A stretch of 15,979 nt of DNA from Prevotella sp. UBA6429 (GTDB lineage: Bacteria > Bacteroidota > Bacteroidia > Bacteroidales > Bacteroidaceae), in assembly GCA_002437285.1 (NCBI GenBank), contig DJOV01000094.1, positions 1 to 15,979 of the forward strand, given 5' to 3'. The notes below the pieces were generated by a model. It ran no database searches. It was not told the DNA's origin and saw only the letters and a list, made by a program, of their open reading frames with translations. Positions 6,795 through 13,526 of the stretch are shown here, in pieces. The first letter of the stretch is position 1; the number at the start of each line of letters is the position of its first letter. A program made the translations under genes and the position numbers.

Positions 6795-6863
6795 TTGCTC
6801 TCATGAGTGAGTTCTACCCGTTGCTCTCGTGAGTGAGTTCAACCGTTGCTCTCGTGAGTGAGC
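6795..6863. repeat. Three direct repeats of about 25 bp
   Basis: Copies start at 6795, 6821 and 6846 and share TTGCTCTCRTGAGTGAG. The core CTCRTGAG is palindromic in the first copy (CTCATGAG) and nearly so in the others (CTCGTGAG). Spacing is 26 and 25 bases. They lie just downstream of aspS on its strand. Confidence 0.8.
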
Positions 6864-6895
6864 CAAAGCCATCTGTTCGTGTTTAATACGTGCCG

Positions 6896-6940
6896 CTCAA
6901 GTTTATTTCCTTAGCTCAAGTTTATTTCTTTATCTCAAGC
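6896..6940. repeat. 19-bp tandem repeat overlapping the aspS stop codon
   Basis: CTCAAGTTTATTTCCTTAG (6896-6914) is repeated with three changes at 6915-6933, and its first six bases again at 6934-6939. Read on the aspS strand, the repeat is the last codons of aspS including TAA followed by a copy of the same bases, so it looks like a slippage duplication of the gene's 3' end. Confidence 0.8.
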
Positions 6941-8673
6941 TTCAGTTCCTCAAGCTGCTTGGCATCGAGTTCGCCCGGAGCGTCAAGCATGACATCGCGC
7001 CCGCTGTTGTTCTTCGGGAATGCAATGCAGTCGCGGATGCTGTCAAGGCCGGCGAGGATGCTCACGAAGCGGTCGAGGCCGAAGGCCAGGCCAGCGTGAG
7101 GCGGTGCACCATACTTGAAGGCGTTCATGAGGAAGCCAAACTGAGCCTCGGCACGCTCGGGCGTGAAGCCCAGCACCTCAAACATCTTCTCCTGCAGTTG
7201 GGTGTCATGGATACGGAGCGATCCGCCGCCAACCTCCACGCCGTTGCAGACGAAGTCGTATGCCTTGGCGCGCACCTGCTCAGGATGCTCGTCGAGCAAG
7301 GGAATATCGTCGGGGTTGGGCATGGTGAAGGGGTGGTGCGTGGCCATGAGGCGCTGCTCCTCGTCGCTCCACTCAAAGAGCGGGAAGTCGATGATCCACA
7401 AGCACTTGAACACGTTCTTGTCACGCAGCCCGAGGCGGTCGCCCATCTCCAGGCGGAGCGAGCAGAGCTGTATGCGGGTCTTGTTGGCGTTGTCGCCCGA
7501 GAGGATGAGCACGAGGTCTCCGTCCTTGGCGCCCATGACCTGCTTGATCTCGGCCAGTGTCTCGGGAGAGTAGAACTTGTCGATGGAACTCTTCACCGTT
7601 CCGTCCGCGTTATACTTGATATAGACCAGTCCCTGTGCGCCCACCTGCGGGCGCTTCACGAAGTCGGTGAGCTCGTTGAGCTGCTTGCGGCTGTAGTCGG
7701 CGCAACCCGGCACGCAGATGCCGCCGATGTATGCGGCCTCGTTGAACACGCTGAAGTCGCCCTTGCCTTGGAAAGCATCCTTGAGCTCGACAAACTCCAT
7801 GCCGAAGCGGAGGTCGGGCTTGTCGCTGCCGAAGCGGCGCATGGCCTCGTTCCAAGTCATCTGCTGGAGCTTGGGAAGCTCCACGCCACGTATCTCCTTG
7901 AAGAGGTGGCGCGCCATGTCCTCAAAGAGGTTGATGACATCGTCCTGGTCGACAAACGACATCTCGCAGTCGATCTGTGTGAACTCGGGCTGGCGGTCGG
8001 CACGCAGGTCCTCATCGCGGAAGCACTTGGCAATTTGGAAATAGCGGTCGAAGCCGGCCACCATGAGCAGCTGCTTCAGTGTCTGCGGGCTTTGCGGCAG
8101 GGCGTAGAACTGTCCGGGGTTCATGCGTGAAGGCACCACGAAGTCGCGTGCGCCCTCTGGTGTGGAGCCGATGAGCACCGGAGTCTCCACTTCGATAAAC
8201 TGCTTGCTGTCGAGGAAGTTGCGGATGAGGATGGTCATCCTGTGGCGCAACTCCAGGTTCTTGCGCACGGCAGCGCGTCGCAAGTCGAGGTAACGGTATT
8301 TCATGCGCAGCTCATCGCCACCGTCGGTGTTGTCCTCAATGGTGAAAGGCGGTGTGAGGCTGGGGCTGAGCACGGTGAGCTTCTCGGCGATGATCTCAAT
8401 GTCACCGGTGGGCATCTTGTCGTTTTTGTTTTCACGTTCCGACACCTTGCCCACCACTTGTACGCAGTATTCGCGTCCGAGTTTGTTGGCGTTGTCGCAG
8501 AGATCCTTGTTGTCACTCTCGTTGAACACCAGCTGTGTGATGCCGTAGCGGTCACGCAGGTCGACAAAGGTCATGCCGCCCATCTTGCGCGTGCGCTGTA
8601 CCCATCCGGCCAGGGTCACTTCCTTGCCGGCGTCGGAGAGGCGCAACTCTCCGCAAGTATTCGTCCTGTACAT
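6922..8673 (-). CDS. aspS: Aspartyl-tRNA synthetase
   Basis: The enzyme charges tRNA-Asp with aspartate using ATP in the cytoplasm. The 583-residue length fits the bacterial type (E. coli about 590). An N-terminal OB-fold binds the anticodon (LAGWVQRTRKMGGMTFVDLR, 21-40). The class II catalytic core follows: FIEVETPVL (159-167), STPEGARDFVVPSR, and ALPQSPQTLKQLLMVAGFDR leading to motif 2 FRDEDLRADRQPEFTQID (218-235). The bacterial insertion domain comes next, and motif 3 GLAFGLDRF lies near residue 528. All class-defining residues are intact. Met31 sits where E. coli has Leu and where I recall non-discriminating enzymes having His, which would suit a discriminating enzyme; this is from memory of the alignment. 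It is monocistronic with its own promoter. Its last codons are duplicated downstream as a tandem repeat. Confidence 0.98.
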   Translation of the reverse strand: MYRTNTCGELRLSDAGKEVTLAGWVQRTRKMGGMTFVDLRDRYGITQLVFNESDNKDLCDNANKLGREYCVQVVGKVSERENKNDKMPTGDIEIIAEKLTVLSPSLTPPFTIEDNTDGGDELRMKYRYLDLRRAAVRKNLELRHRMTILIRNFLDSKQFIEVETPVLIGSTPEGARDFVVPSRMNPGQFYALPQSPQTLKQLLMVAGFDRYFQIAKCFRDEDLRADRQPEFTQIDCEMSFVDQDDVINLFEDMARHLFKEIRGVELPKLQQMTWNEAMRRFGSDKPDLRFGMEFVELKDAFQGKGDFSVFNEAAYIGGICVPGCADYSRKQLNELTDFVKRPQVGAQGLVYIKYNADGTVKSSIDKFYSPETLAEIKQVMGAKDGDLVLILSGDNANKTRIQLCSLRLEMGDRLGLRDKNVFKCLWIIDFPLFEWSDEEQRLMATHHPFTMPNPDDIPLLDEHPEQVRAKAYDFVCNGVEVGGGSLRIHDTQLQEKMFEVLGFTPERAEAQFGFLMNAFKYGAPPHAGLAFGLDRFVSILAGLDSIRDCIAFPKNNSGRDVMLDAPGELDAKQLEELKLEIKK

Positions 8674-8707
8674 ATCTTTATGTTACGAATTAGATATAAA
8701 TTTGTCG

Positions 8708-8737
8708 CAAAAGTACAAATAATATTTGGACGACAAA
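8708..8737 (-). promoter_or_regulatory. aspS promoter, Bacteroidetes consensus
   Basis: On the minus strand TTTG (8737-8734), an 18-base spacer and TACTTTTG (8715-8708) match the Bacteroidetes housekeeping promoter (TTTG, 17-23 bases, TAnnTTTG). Transcription would start near 8700, giving a leader of about 27 bases before the aspS ATG at 8673. Confidence 0.8.
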
Positions 8738-9042
8738 AGAAAATGGGACGTAATCTTTTGTTGAGCCGAAACATTTTTGGTTCTTCCGGAATATGGAGTG
8801 ATGAGGCCATCGCATCGGTTTGCATGTAAACAGATGTAAAACCCCAGGGGTGCGGTAAGTACTGACGGGTTCATGCTGCTTGCGTCCTTAGCCTTGCGAG
8901 CAAGCTCATGGCCTTGTGAGCAAGCAGCAGTCTGGCGGCTATCGCCGCCTCCCCCACCTCCCTGGTGATAAACCGCTCACGCATGGAAGCGTAAAAGAAC
9001 CAAGGGTCTCGTCACTCCAAAATCCGAAAGAGCTAAAAAACA
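8738..9042. other. Non-coding region between aspS and the surface-protein operon
   Basis: No credible gene is seen. The stretch contains two TGTAAA words followed by the palindrome ACCCCAGGGGT (8825-8851). Two close copies of GCCTTGYGAGCAAGC (8891-8905 and 8911-8925) lie between inverted GCTGCTTGC (8875-8883) and GCAAGCAGC (8920-8928). A perfect 6-bp stem-loop GGCGGC-TATC-GCCGCC lies at 8934-8949. These are small dispersed-repeat-like elements of unknown role. Confidence 0.55.
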
Positions 9043-9082
9043 AAGCCCTGCCGAAGCCAGCTTAATGCTTCGTGCAGGGCTT
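9043..9082 (-). terminator. Intrinsic terminator of the surface-protein operon
   Basis: AAGCCCTGC (9043-9051) pairs with GCAGGGCTT (9074-9082). Inside it, CGAAGC (9052-9057) pairs with GCTTCG (9067-9072), with one bulge and a 9-base loop. On the minus strand the stem is followed by TTTTTT (complement of 9035-9040), as expected for a terminator about 80 bases beyond the small gene ending at 9165. A T-rich flank on the other side may let it act both ways. Confidence 0.85.
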
Positions 9083-9164
9083 ATTTTGCTTTTGGCCCCT
9101 TTTAAATAATCAAGATGGGGGATGGGTAGCCAAAAGCCGGACTAAGTAATAATAAAATGCAGAA

Positions 9165-9398
9165 TTACCAAAGGCTCATGTCCTTCTTGTATCCCGCCCA
9201 GTTGGTGTCCTCGCCGTCTGTCGCAGGCTCGTCGTCCGACCAGAGGCCATCCGACCAGATGTTGCCGCCACCACCGCCATAGGGGTTGTCGGGCTTGGCG
9301 TCGGCCCACTGGCCTTGTGAGGAGTGGAGTAGGGCGGCTTGTGCCTTGAGACCCACCCGTTCGGTGACGGGGCTCACATATGTTTTCTTCTTTTTCAT
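9165..9398 (-). CDS. Small conserved-looking Prevotella-type protein, unknown function
   Basis: This 77-residue product starts MKKKKTYVSPVTERVGLKAQ and continues AALLHSSQGQWADAKPDN, a Gly-rich stretch (PYGGGGGN) and an acidic, Trp-rich tail (IWSDGLWSDDEPATDGED, then NWAGYKKDMSLW). There is no signal peptide or membrane segment. The layout of a basic start, a Pro-x-x-Glu-Arg segment, an ALL-x-SS step and a low-complexity tail recalls many small Bacteroidales proteins. It also loosely recalls peptide precursors with a leader and a core. No modification or export enzyme is seen nearby, so that reading is speculative. I chose ATG 9398 over an upstream in-frame GTG at 9407. It follows the large surface-protein gene by 51 bases on the same strand and precedes the terminator at 9043-9082, so it is probably co-transcribed. 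Confidence 0.7.
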   Translation of the reverse strand: MKKKKTYVSPVTERVGLKAQAALLHSSQGQWADAKPDNPYGGGGGNIWSDGLWSDDEPATDGEDTNWAGYKKDMSLW

Positions 9399-9449
9399 GG
9401 TGTGCACGTGTTTTGAGTTTTACCAATCGTTTGTTAGCTTGAAGGCGTG

Positions 9450-12400
9450 TCACTTGACGGCCACCTTCACACCGTTGACCACGTAGATGCCGCTGGGCAG
9501 GGCCACGGAGCGCGTCTCACCCTCGCGCAGCGAGGCCACGCTGAGGGTCTGCCCGTTGAGGTTGCGTATGCTGAGGCGCAAGTCTCGGTTGGCCTTGACC
9601 GACAGTCGTCCCTCCTGCGTTGTGAGCGTCAGTCCCTCATCGGCATGGGTGTCAGTGGGGCCGCTGATGTCAGTGGGGCCGTTGTTGGGCTCCGTGGAGA
9701 TGTGGATGTAGCGCACGCTGTTGGGGGCCGTGTTGTCGCAGGCGTAGTAGGAGCGGAACGGCAGCACGTAGATTGACTGGAAACGGTCGGTGACGTTGAG
9801 CGAAGAGACAAACCGGTCCTTGTTGAAGTAGAACATCCCGGGCTTGACGGGGACACTCGCGCCGGCATATGTGGCCTGGTTGGTGAGCGTCATCTGCGAG
9901 CCGTCGACGGTGCCGGTGGACGTTCCGCACGTGATGAGAGGCTGCTCAGCCGTGACGGGCGTCTTGACGATGGTGGCACCGCTCTGCCGCACGACGAACA
10001 TCTGTGCCGGGTCTTTCTCGGATACCGGTGCCTCGTCGATGCGCACGACGTAAGCCTCGTTGGGCTGCGTGACACGCTGTCCCGTGTAGGGCGAGAAGTG
10101 TCCGTCGATGTCTGTGAAGGTCAGGTCGCTTCCCTTCGGGCGGCTGAAGGCGTTGTCGGTGTTCATCTGGTAGAACGTGAAGGCCGTCTGGTCGTCCTCG
10201 TTGCCGTAGGTGCCCGTCTTCCCGTCGACGGCGATGGTGAACGGCAACATGACGGTGACCCACTTCTTGGTGTTCTTGTCAGGCGTGACGCGGCGGGTGT
10301 AGTTCACCTCGTTGGCCGCATTGACGCGTATGTCGTGGGGTGAGAAGAAGGGATACTGGTCAGTGAGCACGATGTCGTTCTCGGCCACGAAGTCGTCGCC
10401 CGTCTCCGCCTTGGTCGCCACGTTGTCGTCGCTGGCGGTGACACCCTTGGGCAGGAAGATGAGAGCGTTCAGCCCCAATACCTTCTTCAGGTCCACGAGG
10501 TTGCCCCACGAGGCATCGGTGTCGCTGAAGAGCAGCGAGTTGATGCGGCTGGCGTCGAAGTAGAGGATGTGCTTGGCATCGACGGGCGCGTTGGTCTTCT
10601 TCGCCTCGATGTCCTCGGCGATCTGGTCTACCACCTGCTTGGCGTAGACGTAGCCCACACCCTCGGCCATCGGTTTGTCGTCGGCGTCGGTCAGCGACAC
10701 GGTGGCACCCACGTAGTAGTTGTCATCGGGTCCCGACGGAGTGACCGCGTTGTTGTAGACCTTCCGGTAGGTCAGCACCGGCTTGTAGTCGACGGTGGAG
10801 AGCCGCAGGTCAGTGGCGTAGTAGGCGTAGTAGGCATGTCTCGGCTTGGTGGTGGGTGCGATGTTGTAGCGCGTCTCGTCGCAGACGATGAGGTAGCGCT
10901 TCACGTATCCGTCACCGCTGTTGACGGTCATGTCTTTCCACTGTCCACCCTGGCTTGTGTAGGCGTCGTCGGTGTAGCGCGTCTCCTCGTAGTAGAACGT
11001 GCCGCTGCCCGATGTGCCCGCTTTGAACTGGTCAGCGTTGTTGCTGCGGAAGGCCTTGTTGCCCGCCACGTCGACCCTCACCTTGTCGCGGTAGTCGTGG
11101 CCGGCAGCGTCGGCACGGTGATCCTGCAGGCTCTCGCCGATGAGGTCATAGTAGGCGGATCGCACGAAGTGGTAGCGCGAGTGTCCCGCCTCCGACCCGT
11201 TGGGATAGGTCTCGTCGGCGTTCTTGTTGTGCAGTCCCTCGAAGGCGAAGCGCAGTCCTGTGGTGCCGAAGTTGGTGGGCACGGAGAAGTCAACCTTGCC
11301 GTTGGTGCCGATGGTGAAGTCGTCGGCCAGATACTGGTTCTTCAGTTTCTTCTCGCCCGACGGCTGCGTGCACGATATTTCCATCTTGTCGATGTAGGGG
11401 TTGAGAGCCTCGAGCTGCACCTCCAGCGCCACGTAGGCCAGTTGGTCGCCGGTGAGCCCCTCGACCTGCAGTTTGATGGCATCGTTGTTGAGCTTCTCCA
11501 GCGTGAGCTCACCTGCAGGCGATGCGGCGTTGGCCACAGCCTCAGTAGCCACGGCCTCGCCCTTCTTGTCGTAGAGCTTGAGGGTGAATGAGACGTCTGA
11601 TGAGGTGATGCCGGCATAGATCGCTACCGCGTTGGCACCATCCACATTGTAGACGCCCTTGCCTTTGGCGCTGCAAGAGATGACATAGCCTTCGTAATAG
11701 AGGCTCTGCCCGTCGGTGTCGTAGGCAGTGGCTTGGGTTTGAGAGTTGGTTGTAGAGAGAGAAGTGTCTCCCCAAAAGTTCACCTTATGGCGCAAATAGA
11801 CGGTCTTGCTGCCGCTTGTCGTGTGGACCTTTCCGTCCGTATCGTACTTCCATACCACCTTCGTCTTGGTGAATTCCAGGTCAGCGTTCATGTACCGGTC
11901 CTTGCCGTCGGTGATGTAGATGTCGTCGCCCCGCTTGATCTCCGTGCTCTTGCTGTTGCTGTATACCACGCGCGCTCCCACGATGCGGTAGCCTACGGGT
12001 ATGCGCGTCTTGCCATCCTGCTCGAGGGCGTCGGTGGGCACCTCCAGCCAGTAGGTGCCGTTCTTCAGGCCGAGATAGCTGCGCTCGTCGTCCTTGACGA
12101 TGGCCGAGATGGTCTTGTCGCCTGTGGTGCCCGCCACGGCCGCACCGCCCACCATGCCACTCTCGTCGTAGAAGAGGAAGTTGGCGCGGAGGTCCTTCAC
12201 GTTGTTGTAGTCGTATTTATATGAGGTGTAATTGTTGACCTCCTGCTGGGTGATCTTCCCCAAGTCGACGCGCTCAGTCTCAAAAGGCAGGGTGATGCAC
12301 GACACCGCACTGTTCAGGCTGGTGGCTTCGGGTGCGAGCACCTCGTTGAACTTGTCGGTGCACTCGAAGGTGATGACAAACGACGTCACCTTCACCCGCG

Positions 12401-12983
12401 CCATTCCCTTCGAATGATCCTGGCGGAAATAGAGGATGTTGCCCATGTCGCTCGGCGAGAGCGACGTGCGCTGGAGCACTGCTCCCTTGGTGCTGCTCGA
12501 TACGGTGACGGTCTCTTTCGTGTCAGAGAACCCGCTGTCCATCTCACGGAACGTGCTGGCCTGCGAGCCTTGGGTGTCATAGTCCATCACCATCTTGTAG
12601 CTGGTGAACCGGTAACCCTTGGGCAGCGACAAGGATATGTGGTTGATAACGTCGGATGCTTCGCCCGAGGCAAACACCAATTGGCCGTCAACCACGGCCA
12701 CATTGTTGGCGTGCTGGGCCATGAGGCCCGCATCGGTCAGTGTGCTCTCGTCGGATGTGACAAGCGTCATGGGCAGCTGGTTATGCACCCACACGCCGCC
12801 AAAGCCGTCGAGGTGGCTCTCGCTGCTGTAGCTGGCCGCCGACACCACATTGCCCGTCTTCGGGCCGATGCTCACGGTCTGCGCCGCTGTGCCACCGCTG
12901 ATCGCCAGCAAGATGACTGTTGCCAAACAGCAGAGAATGCTTAGACGATGGGCAGCAAACAAATTTTCCTTCTTTGTTTTCAT
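9450..12983 (-). CDS. Very large secreted surface protein with type IX-like C-terminal sorting domain
   Basis: The product is 1177 residues from ATG 12983; in-frame ATGs at 12989 and 13010 are alternatives. I chose 12983 because MKTKKENLFAAHRLS gives a normal basic start to the signal peptide (hydrophobic LSILCCLATVILLAISGG, cleavage after TAAQ). The mature protein is Thr/Ser/Asp/Tyr-rich, predicted beta-rich, with no enzyme motif. It opens with VSIGPKTGNVVSAASYSSES and contains LPKGYRFTSYKMVMDYDTQG, which I associate with big Bacteroidales surface proteins. The last 70 residues include LRLSIRNLNGQTL, ALPSGIYVVNG and VKVAVK, the pattern of a type A C-terminal domain that directs export by the type IX system and attachment to the cell surface. 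A candidate promoter is at 13077-13084. It is divergent from the TPR/AraC regulator and followed by a small gene. Adhesin or matrix-binding function is inferred. Confidence 0.9.
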   Translation of the reverse strand: MKTKKENLFAAHRLSILCCLATVILLAISGGTAAQTVSIGPKTGNVVSAASYSSESHLDGFGGVWVHNQLPMTLVTSDESTLTDAGLMAQHANNVAVVDGQLVFASGEASDVINHISLSLPKGYRFTSYKMVMDYDTQGSQASTFREMDSGFSDTKETVTVSSSTKGAVLQRTSLSPSDMGNILYFRQDHSKGMARVKVTSFVITFECTDKFNEVLAPEATSLNSAVSCITLPFETERVDLGKITQQEVNNYTSYKYDYNNVKDLRANFLFYDESGMVGGAAVAGTTGDKTISAIVKDDERSYLGLKNGTYWLEVPTDALEQDGKTRIPVGYRIVGARVVYSNSKSTEIKRGDDIYITDGKDRYMNADLEFTKTKVVWKYDTDGKVHTTSGSKTVYLRHKVNFWGDTSLSTTNSQTQATAYDTDGQSLYYEGYVISCSAKGKGVYNVDGANAVAIYAGITSSDVSFTLKLYDKKGEAVATEAVANAASPAGELTLEKLNNDAIKLQVEGLTGDQLAYVALEVQLEALNPYIDKMEISCTQPSGEKKLKNQYLADDFTIGTNGKVDFSVPTNFGTTGLRFAFEGLHNKNADETYPNGSEAGHSRYHFVRSAYYDLIGESLQDHRADAAGHDYRDKVRVDVAGNKAFRSNNADQFKAGTSGSGTFYYEETRYTDDAYTSQGGQWKDMTVNSGDGYVKRYLIVCDETRYNIAPTTKPRHAYYAYYATDLRLSTVDYKPVLTYRKVYNNAVTPSGPDDNYYVGATVSLTDADDKPMAEGVGYVYAKQVVDQIAEDIEAKKTNAPVDAKHILYFDASRINSLLFSDTDASWGNLVDLKKVLGLNALIFLPKGVTASDDNVATKAETGDDFVAENDIVLTDQYPFFSPHDIRVNAANEVNYTRRVTPDKNTKKWVTVMLPFTIAVDGKTGTYGNEDDQTAFTFYQMNTDNAFSRPKGSDLTFTDIDGHFSPYTGQRVTQPNEAYVVRIDEAPVSEKDPAQMFVVRQSGATIVKTPVTAEQPLITCGTSTGTVDGSQMTLTNQATYAGASVPVKPGMFYFNKDRFVSSLNVTDRFQSIYVLPFRSYYACDNTAPNSVRYIHISTEPNNGPTDISGPTDTHADEGLTLTTQEGRLSVKANRDLRLSIRNLNGQTLSVASLREGETRSVALPSGIYVVNGVKVAVK

Positions 12984-13076
12984 TAGCATAATCTTTGTTA
13001 CGTTATACATGTTATGCCTCCGATGCCGCGTCCCCTCCCCCGAATCATGACGGGCAGCTGCTCATCGTAAGCGTTG

Positions 13077-13084
13077 CAAATTTA
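13077..13084 (-). promoter_or_regulatory. Candidate -7 box of the surface-protein operon
   Basis: On the minus strand bases 13084-13077 read TAAATTTG, a full match to TAnnTTTG. The expected -33 TTTG is absent (the nearest is TTTC at 13103-13100, spacer 15), so the promoter looks weak and may need an activator. Transcription would start near 13070, about 86 bases before the ATG at 12983. Confidence 0.55.
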
Positions 13085-13125
13085 AGAATTGAAAAGACAG
13101 AAACCTGTATGTTTTTCGTCATCGT

Positions 13126-13155
13126 TGTAACAATCGGCGTGTTACATTGTCGCAA
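13126..13155. promoter_or_regulatory. Operator-like dyad plus TTGTCGCAA, upstream of the surface-protein promoter
   Basis: TGTAACA (13126-13132), a 7-base spacer and TGTTACA (13140-13146) form a perfect 7-bp inverted repeat. It is followed at once by TTGTCGCAA (13147-13155), the reverse complement of a word found twice in the other cluster at 13344-13362. The dyad lies about 55-75 bases upstream of the predicted start of transcription, a common place for an activator site. Confidence 0.55.
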
Positions 13156-13320
13156 ATAAGGCGTACTCTCATGTATCATTGCCCCCAAAGAAAGTGTTGT
13201 TCCCTGTCATGCCGCAAGGAAACACCCTGGCCGCAACTAAGCCGTCCACTCGCTGATGAAGTTGCGTGAAAGCCTTAAGCCACAGCGACTTGCACAGACA
13301 AGTGCGCCTGCATTTTGGAC

Positions 13321-13376
13321 ATGTAACATTCTCAAGCAAACAGTTGCGACAAATTGCGACAACGAAAATGTAACAT
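13321..13376. promoter_or_regulatory. Operator-like cluster upstream of the regulator promoter
   Basis: ATGTAACAT occurs at 13321-13329 and again at 13368-13376. Between them TTGCGACAA occurs at 13344-13352 and 13354-13362, exactly 10 bases apart, so both would face the same side of the helix. The cluster sits about 30 bases upstream of the -33 box at 13406. It repeats the words of the cluster at 13126-13155, so one protein could control both divergent promoters. Confidence 0.55.
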
Positions 13377-13405
13377 CGGCCACGCAAATTTGTTGGGAAA
13401 GAAGC

Positions 13406-13435
13406 TTTGCTTTTCCTAAATTTGTCTTAACTTTG
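13406..13435 (+). promoter_or_regulatory. Promoter of the TPR/AraC regulator, Bacteroidetes consensus
   Basis: TTTG (13406-13409), an 18-base spacer and TAACTTTG (13428-13435) match the Bacteroidetes consensus. A second -7-like TAAATTTG overlaps the spacer at 13417-13424, but its TTTG (13389-13392) is 24 bases away. Transcription would start near 13442, giving a leader of about 85 bases. Confidence 0.75.
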
Positions 13436-13445
13436 TGGCCGAAAG

Positions 13446-13488
13446 GGGAGAAAGTGCCTGTAGGCCATCGCCGACAGGCATCTCTCCC
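13446..13488 (+). promoter_or_regulatory. Hairpin at the 5' end of the regulator transcript
   Basis: GGGAGA (13446-13451) pairs with TCTCCC (13483-13488). Inside it, TGCCTGT (13455-13461) pairs with ACAGGCA (13474-13480) around a 12-base loop, with a small 3/2 internal loop. It begins within a few bases of the predicted start of transcription and has no T-run, so mRNA stabilisation or translational control is more likely than termination. Confidence 0.55.
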
Positions 13489-13514
13489 ATAGTTGTTCAC
13501 TCATCAAAGCCCTC

Positions 13515-13523
13515 GGGGGGGGG
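13515..13523 (+). repeat. Run of nine G directly before the regulator start codon
   Basis: Nine consecutive G occupy 13515-13523, separated from the ATG at 13527 by AAT. Such a tract is prone to slippage and lies where a ribosome-binding site would be, so its length may affect translation. A sequencing error in the homopolymer is possible but would not change the coding frame. Confidence 0.9.
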
Positions 13524-13526
13524 AAT

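Larger units (their letters stand above)
6684..6921. other. Repeat-containing gap between aspS and the exporter gene
   Basis: This non-coding gap of about 240 bases contains the hairpin terminator at 6701-6738, a run of seven G at 6756-6762, three short direct repeats at 6795-6863, and the outer copy of a 19-bp repeat that runs into aspS. I found no promoter for the exporter gene in it. Confidence 0.6.

Noticed and set aside
7096..8130. Plus-strand open frame of 344 codons opposite aspS
   Set aside because: aspS is certain on the other strand. The antisense product is Leu/Val/His-rich without any recognisable motif.
10569..11591. Long plus-strand open frame of 340 codons inside the giant surface-protein gene
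   Set aside because: It is antisense to a gene with a signal peptide and sorting tail. Its product is a Val/Gly/Arg-rich sequence typical of the reverse strand of GC-rich coding DNA.
13169..13500. Small minus-strand frames in the divergent intergenic region (72 and 87 codons)
   Set aside because: They overlap the regulator promoter and the operator-like cluster, have no signal or domain pattern, and are Cys/Arg-rich by chance.
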